Part shown: positions 60,384 through 64,000 of the stretch, in pieces | How positions within the stretch are numbered: the stretch's first letter is position 1 | How the letters are laid out: the number at the start of each line of letters is the position of its first letter | Source of the DNA: Murimonas intestini | Lineage (GTDB): Bacteria > Bacillota > Clostridia > Lachnospirales > Lachnospiraceae | Reading direction: 5' to 3' | DNA: 64,000 nucleotides | Assembly (NCBI GenBank): GCA_003148945.1 | Contig: QGGY01000006.1 | Location: 124,001-188,000, forward strand | The notes under the pieces: generated by a model | What the model was told of the DNA's origin: nothing | Seen by the model: only the letters and a program-made list of their open reading frames with translations | Database searches by the model: none | Program-made: the position numbers and the translations under genes

Positions 60384-61202
60384 TCACTCCACTGTTTTAT
60401 ATGTGAGACTGACATCTTTATAAAAATATCTGTAGAAATCATCAAAAACGGAATGCTCAGCCGTCCCGCCCTCAGGATCATTTAAAAGGCGCGCCGCACA
60501 CTCCAGATACTGGTCAAAATACCCGCAGTCCAAAGGTACTGCATGATGCCCCGGATAGATTTTCTCTATCTGCCTTTCCCTGGCCTTCAGCTTTCTGACA
60601 GTGTCCGCAAAACCGGATACCGGCACAGATTCCGGGAAAGAGAGCATAACACCCAAGTGGCAGATTGTATCCCCTGAAAACAGCTGGCGCGCATCTTCAT
60701 CCAGAAAACAGACGCTGCCCCCTGTATGCCCCGGTGTATGGATCACTTCCAGTTTTCTGCCGCCCAGCTCTATCATCTGGCAGTCCTGAAGGGGCCGGGG
60801 CTCACTCTGGTCTCCCAGACAGATTATACTCTGCAGTTCTTCCTCAGTCAGTACCAGCCCTGCGTCCCCGGCAAGGCTCCTTATTTTCTCCCTGTATGCC
60901 TGGCTCCTGTGCTGCCCGAGCACCTCCCTGTCAGAGGGATGCATGTATATTGTATCAAATTCCTGGTTGCATCCCACATGATCCAGGTGCCCGTGGGTGT
61001 TCAGGACGATCACAGGCCTGTCTGTCAGGGCAGACACGACCCGGGAGAGCCCGGGCTGCCCCATTCCCGTATCGATCAGGGCCGCCCTCTCCTTTCCCTG
61101 GACAAGATACATATAATCCTGAAAGATATCTGTTATCCGCCAGGTATCTTTATCTACCGGAGTTACAGTATAACCGTTCACTAATGCTGCCGTCTCTGCC
61201 AT
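60384..61202 (-). CDS. MBL-fold metallo-hydrolase
   Basis: A 272-residue metallo-beta-lactamase-fold protein: AALIDTGMGQPG (about residues 37-48), metal site NTHGHLDHVG (about 66-75), HTPGHTGGS (about 149-157), FSGDTICHLG and YPGHHAVPLD. It is a relative of the protein at 27783-28598. It starts 11 bases after the GH65 stop, in one operon. Substrate unknown; a lactonase or thioesterase role in sugar breakdown is a guess. Confidence 0.87.
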   Translation of the reverse strand: MAETAALVNGYTVTPVDKDTWRITDIFQDYMYLVQGKERAALIDTGMGQPGLSRVVSALTDRPVIVLNTHGHLDHVGCNQEFDTIYMHPSDREVLGQHRSQAYREKIRSLAGDAGLVLTEEELQSIICLGDQSEPRPLQDCQMIELGGRKLEVIHTPGHTGGSVCFLDEDARQLFSGDTICHLGVMLSFPESVPVSGFADTVRKLKARERQIEKIYPGHHAVPLDCGYFDQYLECAARLLNDPEGGTAEHSVFDDFYRYFYKDVSLTYKTVE

Positions 61203-61212
61203 TCTTTTAACC

Positions 61213-63543
61213 TCACCTCTCTGTACTTACTTCTATCTCATCAAATACCTGATATACTTTTCCTGCTATCTCAATATCAGCTGCCTTCACTCTCGTCCTG
61301 TTTTCTATCTTCACTGATTCCTTTGTCACTGTAAAGAAAAGATCCTGCCCATGCCAGTTCAGATGGAAAGAAAGTTTCCTCCACTTCTTGGGCAGGCTTG
61401 GACGTATCCTCAGATTTCCTTCAAGGACGCGCACTCCTCCGAATCCGAATACTACAGACTGCCAGATGCCTCCGATAGATGCAGAATGGATTCCTCCGTC
61501 TGAGCTCTTCATGAAGGGTCCCATATCTATATTCAAAGATTTCTGGTACAGGCTGTAGGCCATATCCCTGTCTCCGATATCATTTGCCAGTATACAGTGT
61601 GTAGAAAGTGACAATGATGAATCGTGAAGCGTCCTGGGCTCATAATAATTCCAGTTGGCCTTTTTCACTTCATCTGTGAAATAATTCTCCAGCAGATAGA
61701 ACAATATCATTATATCAGCCTGCTTTGAAACCTGCAGCTTGTTAATCTGCTCAGCATTATAATCCCTGTAGATGAGCAGCACCTCTTCCTGCTCTTTATA
61801 TTTTGTCAGGTCGATATCCTCAAGGGTAAGGTAAGAAGCATCCTGGGGAATGACAAGATCTGCTCCCGGCTGGGGCAGATATATCTTTCCGGCCAGTTCC
61901 CGCCACTTTTCATAATATGACTCCAGGTTAAGCTTCTCTGACAGTTTCCCAAGAAGCCCCGGCTTTTCCTCTGACAGCTCTTCATAGCAGCTGACAGCTT
62001 TGTTCAGATTCCACCAGGCCATATAATTTGTGTAGGCATTGTCGTTTACATGCTCTTTATATTCATCAGGGCCAATCACATTATTGATGTGGTATTTCCC
62101 GTCATCTGCACTGTACTCCAGCCTGGAGGCCCAGAACACTGCCGTGTCAAACAGAAGCTCATACCCATAGTCATCCATGAAGGCCTGGTCCCCTGCCGCC
62201 TGATAATACTGCCACATGGCAAACACTACGTCTGAGGTGATGTGCTGCTCAATCTTGCCTGACCAGATAGTCTGAGGCCTGCCTGTCACTATGTCCACAT
62301 CCCCGAAAGCAGGCGTCACCTCACCGTCATCATACCATGCCGATTCCCATGGAAACTGCGCCCCTGCGTAACCATTCTCCTGCGCCTTCTTGTGTGCACC
62401 CGGAAGTGTAAGGTAGCGGTATTTCACAAGCTTCCTGGCTGTTTCAGGAAAAGTGAAGGTGAAATAAGGAAGCACAAAAATATCTGCATCCCAGAATGTA
62501 TGTCCCTTGTATCCCTCACCTGAAAGGCCCTTTGCCCCGATATTCATCCTCTCATCGTGAGCCGGCGTCATTACTGCCATATGGTACTGTGCAAAGCGGA
62601 CCGCAAGCTCATCCAGCTCGTTTTCAGAATCAATACTTATCCTGGCCCGGCTCCACACCTTTTCCTCCCAGGCAGCAGCACTTTCTCTGGCCAGGATGTC
62701 ATAGCCGCATTTAAGCGCCTCCTGAAGTTCACGCACAGACTCCTCCTGAAGCTCCTGCACCGTCCGTCCTGCGTGCTCTAAATCCCTCAGCGTATGGACA
62801 TTTGATATCTTTTCAAAAGTAACTGTCTCATCCATGGCTGCATCCCACTCATAATCACAGTATACATGGCGCCTTCCCATACCTATTCGGCCTTCTTCGC
62901 CGCTGCCGAAGCCCTCCCGCTTCACAGCCGAATTTGTCACAAAGGTGATGCCGCTCTCAGTTGTCCTTGAGACGTACTGCATATATTTATGGTCATAGAA
63001 TCTCTTCTCACCCTCTGAAAAATGCTGTGCGCCGCTGTTCGTCACCTGCCCGTCAATACCGGTACGGAGACGTATCTTCATATCTCTGTTAAGGGGCGTG
63101 ATACTCACCTGCTGCGCTATGACATGCATCCTTTTCATGGACACGATCCTCTTAAAAGTCAGGCGGACCCTTTTGCCCCTGGGAGAGATCCAGATGACAT
63201 TCCTGACAAGCTCACCTGTCTTCAGGTTCAGGAACCTCTCGTAATTCTCTATGCGCCCTGATTCCAAGCTGAAGCGCTCGCTTTTTAAATGCAGCTCCAT
63301 AGATGTCACATCAGCAGCATTAGGCAGTTCTGTAACCTCAGATTCGTCAAATTTATTAAACGTACCTGCGATAAATAAATCCCTTTTCTCATTTACATAC
63401 TCTTCTTCAAGTGCGGAGCGCAGCCCCATATATCCATTCCCCAGACACATGACAGACTCGCATTTTCCCAGGCTCTCAGGTGTGAACCGGTCCTCCGCCA
63501 GAATCCACTGTTTCGCCCTCTCATAATTCATCGCCGTATCCAT
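61213..63543 (-). CDS. GH65 family glycoside phosphorylase or hydrolase
   Basis: A 776-residue protein of the maltose/kojibiose/trehalose phosphorylase family. The N-terminal beta-sandwich (about 1-265) is followed by the helical barrel: HTFWDADIFVLPYFTFTFP (348-366), catalytic acid Glu494 in IGPDEYKEHV, NDNAYTNYMAWWN, KQADIMILFYL, and the HDSSLSLSTH stretch that in phosphorylases includes a phosphate-binding region. A C-terminal beta-sandwich closes the protein. The presence of KQADI and the SSLS region favours a phosphorylase, but the disaccharide is not predictable. The start at 63543 is preceded by GGAG. Confidence 0.88.
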   Translation of the reverse strand: MDTAMNYERAKQWILAEDRFTPESLGKCESVMCLGNGYMGLRSALEEEYVNEKRDLFIAGTFNKFDESEVTELPNAADVTSMELHLKSERFSLESGRIENYERFLNLKTGELVRNVIWISPRGKRVRLTFKRIVSMKRMHVIAQQVSITPLNRDMKIRLRTGIDGQVTNSGAQHFSEGEKRFYDHKYMQYVSRTTESGITFVTNSAVKREGFGSGEEGRIGMGRRHVYCDYEWDAAMDETVTFEKISNVHTLRDLEHAGRTVQELQEESVRELQEALKCGYDILARESAAAWEEKVWSRARISIDSENELDELAVRFAQYHMAVMTPAHDERMNIGAKGLSGEGYKGHTFWDADIFVLPYFTFTFPETARKLVKYRYLTLPGAHKKAQENGYAGAQFPWESAWYDDGEVTPAFGDVDIVTGRPQTIWSGKIEQHITSDVVFAMWQYYQAAGDQAFMDDYGYELLFDTAVFWASRLEYSADDGKYHINNVIGPDEYKEHVNDNAYTNYMAWWNLNKAVSCYEELSEEKPGLLGKLSEKLNLESYYEKWRELAGKIYLPQPGADLVIPQDASYLTLEDIDLTKYKEQEEVLLIYRDYNAEQINKLQVSKQADIMILFYLLENYFTDEVKKANWNYYEPRTLHDSSLSLSTHCILANDIGDRDMAYSLYQKSLNIDMGPFMKSSDGGIHSASIGGIWQSVVFGFGGVRVLEGNLRIRPSLPKKWRKLSFHLNWHGQDLFFTVTKESVKIENRTRVKAADIEIAGKVYQVFDEIEVSTER

Positions 63544-63706
63544 ACCGTTTCTCCTTTCGTCTTCCTGCAGCGCCTAAATACAGGTATAGCTTCCAGCCCG
63601 CCCCTTAAGCCTCATACCTGAAGCTCAAGAGCCGGACCGGAAGCATCCCTGCCAGCCGGGCACTTTTTTGTGCCTGTATCTTTACTATGTGCAGACTTAG
63701 CTGCTG

Positions 63707-64000
63707 TTATTCAAAATCTACTGTCTGATTCAGTTCTGCTGACCGGAAAATAGCTTCCATCAGCTTCAGGACACGGAGCACTTCCTCATTTTTGACGATC
63801 TGCTCTGCATCTCCTGATATAGTCCCCATTACATTCCTGTAATAGTCCCGGATGTCACTGTGAACTACCGGGAGCGGTTCTGTGCAAATCGTATCCTCGG
63901 TCCTGGGTGCCATAGTCTTTGTCAGCCCTGCCGCTGTCTTCACCGGAACTGCATCATTCTTGTCCCAGTTTGTGACACGTACCACCTCGCCGCTCAGATC
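63707..64000 (-). CDS. Gfo/Idh/MocA family oxidoreductase, C-terminus (partial)
   Basis: The gene enters from the right edge; 97 codons are visible. The tail DIRDYYRNVMGTISGDAEQI followed by VKNEEVLRVLKLMEAIFRSAE and a VDFE end is the usual C-terminus of NAD(P)-dependent Gfo/Idh/MocA sugar oxidoreductases. The NAD-binding domain lies outside. It is upstream of GH65 in the same direction, with a 163-base gap that contains GGCAC-T6-GTGCC at about 63658-63675, so the two may share a transcript. Confidence 0.8.
   Translation of the reverse strand, partial: DLSGEVVRVTNWDKNDAVPVKTAAGLTKTMAPRTEDTICTEPLPVVHSDIRDYYRNVMGTISGDAEQIVKNEEVLRVLKLMEAIFRSAELNQTVDFE

Overview
The window looks like a chromosomal segment of a low-to-middle-GC Bacillota, most probably a Lachnospiraceae-type gut or rumen Clostridia. 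The grounds are strong AGGAGG-type ribosome sites, TTGACA/TATAAT promoters, three YesM/YesN-type two-component systems paired with CUT1 sugar ABC transporters, two BceRS-type systems with a BceAB transporter, a LacI-controlled sugar operon, and many short or ATGA/TAATG gene junctions. The genus is inference. I see no rRNA, tRNA, CRISPR array, intact insertion sequence or prophage.

Layout. 1-14018: carbohydrate uptake and sensing on the minus strand. It holds the start of a solute-binding protein, a YczE-like membrane protein with a YesMN pair, a plus-strand AraC regulator, and a YesMN pair driving a CUT1 ABC transporter whose last gene is a short, signal-less GH115 glycosidase. 14353-20070: ydcF; a four-gene minus operon (two CydDC-like ABC half-exporters, a YgbA-type NO-associated Cys-rich protein, a YbaN/DUF454 membrane protein) behind a promoter with palindromic operators; and a divergent signal peptidase II-like gene. 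20056-26843: a decayed sugar isomerase remnant, then a nickel/peptide-type ABC operon ending in an FmdE-like protein with a zinc ribbon and a TPR protein.

26924-38295 (minus strand): a CUT1 transporter operon with a metallo-beta-lactamase-fold hydrolase and a creatininase-family hydrolase, its YesMN pair, a zinc-ribbon membrane protein, and a BceRS-like pair. 38485-50623: a surface C39-type peptidase with a long low-complexity stalk, a second BceRS pair, a GH32/LacI/CUT1 sugar island, and BceAB behind a BceR-type operator. The sugar island lies between BceRS and BceAB. 50709-55203: two methyltransferase genes (one fused to an acetyltransferase), a GNAT acetyltransferase, a phosphoesterase and an RluA-type pseudouridine synthase.

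55269-59371: a heterodimeric BmrCD-like multidrug exporter behind a leader RNA that encodes a 35-residue peptide and ends in an intrinsic terminator, so probably attenuation-controlled. 59440-64000: aldo/keto reductase, MBL-fold hydrolase, GH65 phosphorylase/hydrolase and the C-terminus of a Gfo/Idh/MocA oxidoreductase, a carbohydrate-processing operon.

The most interesting signals are the 59290-58973 leader, the BceR-type site and split Bce module, the terminator that doubles as a ribosome-site hairpin before the solute-binding gene at 31630, the FmdE/TPR metal or peptide transport operon, and the palindromic operators over the CydDC-like/YgbA/YbaN operon.
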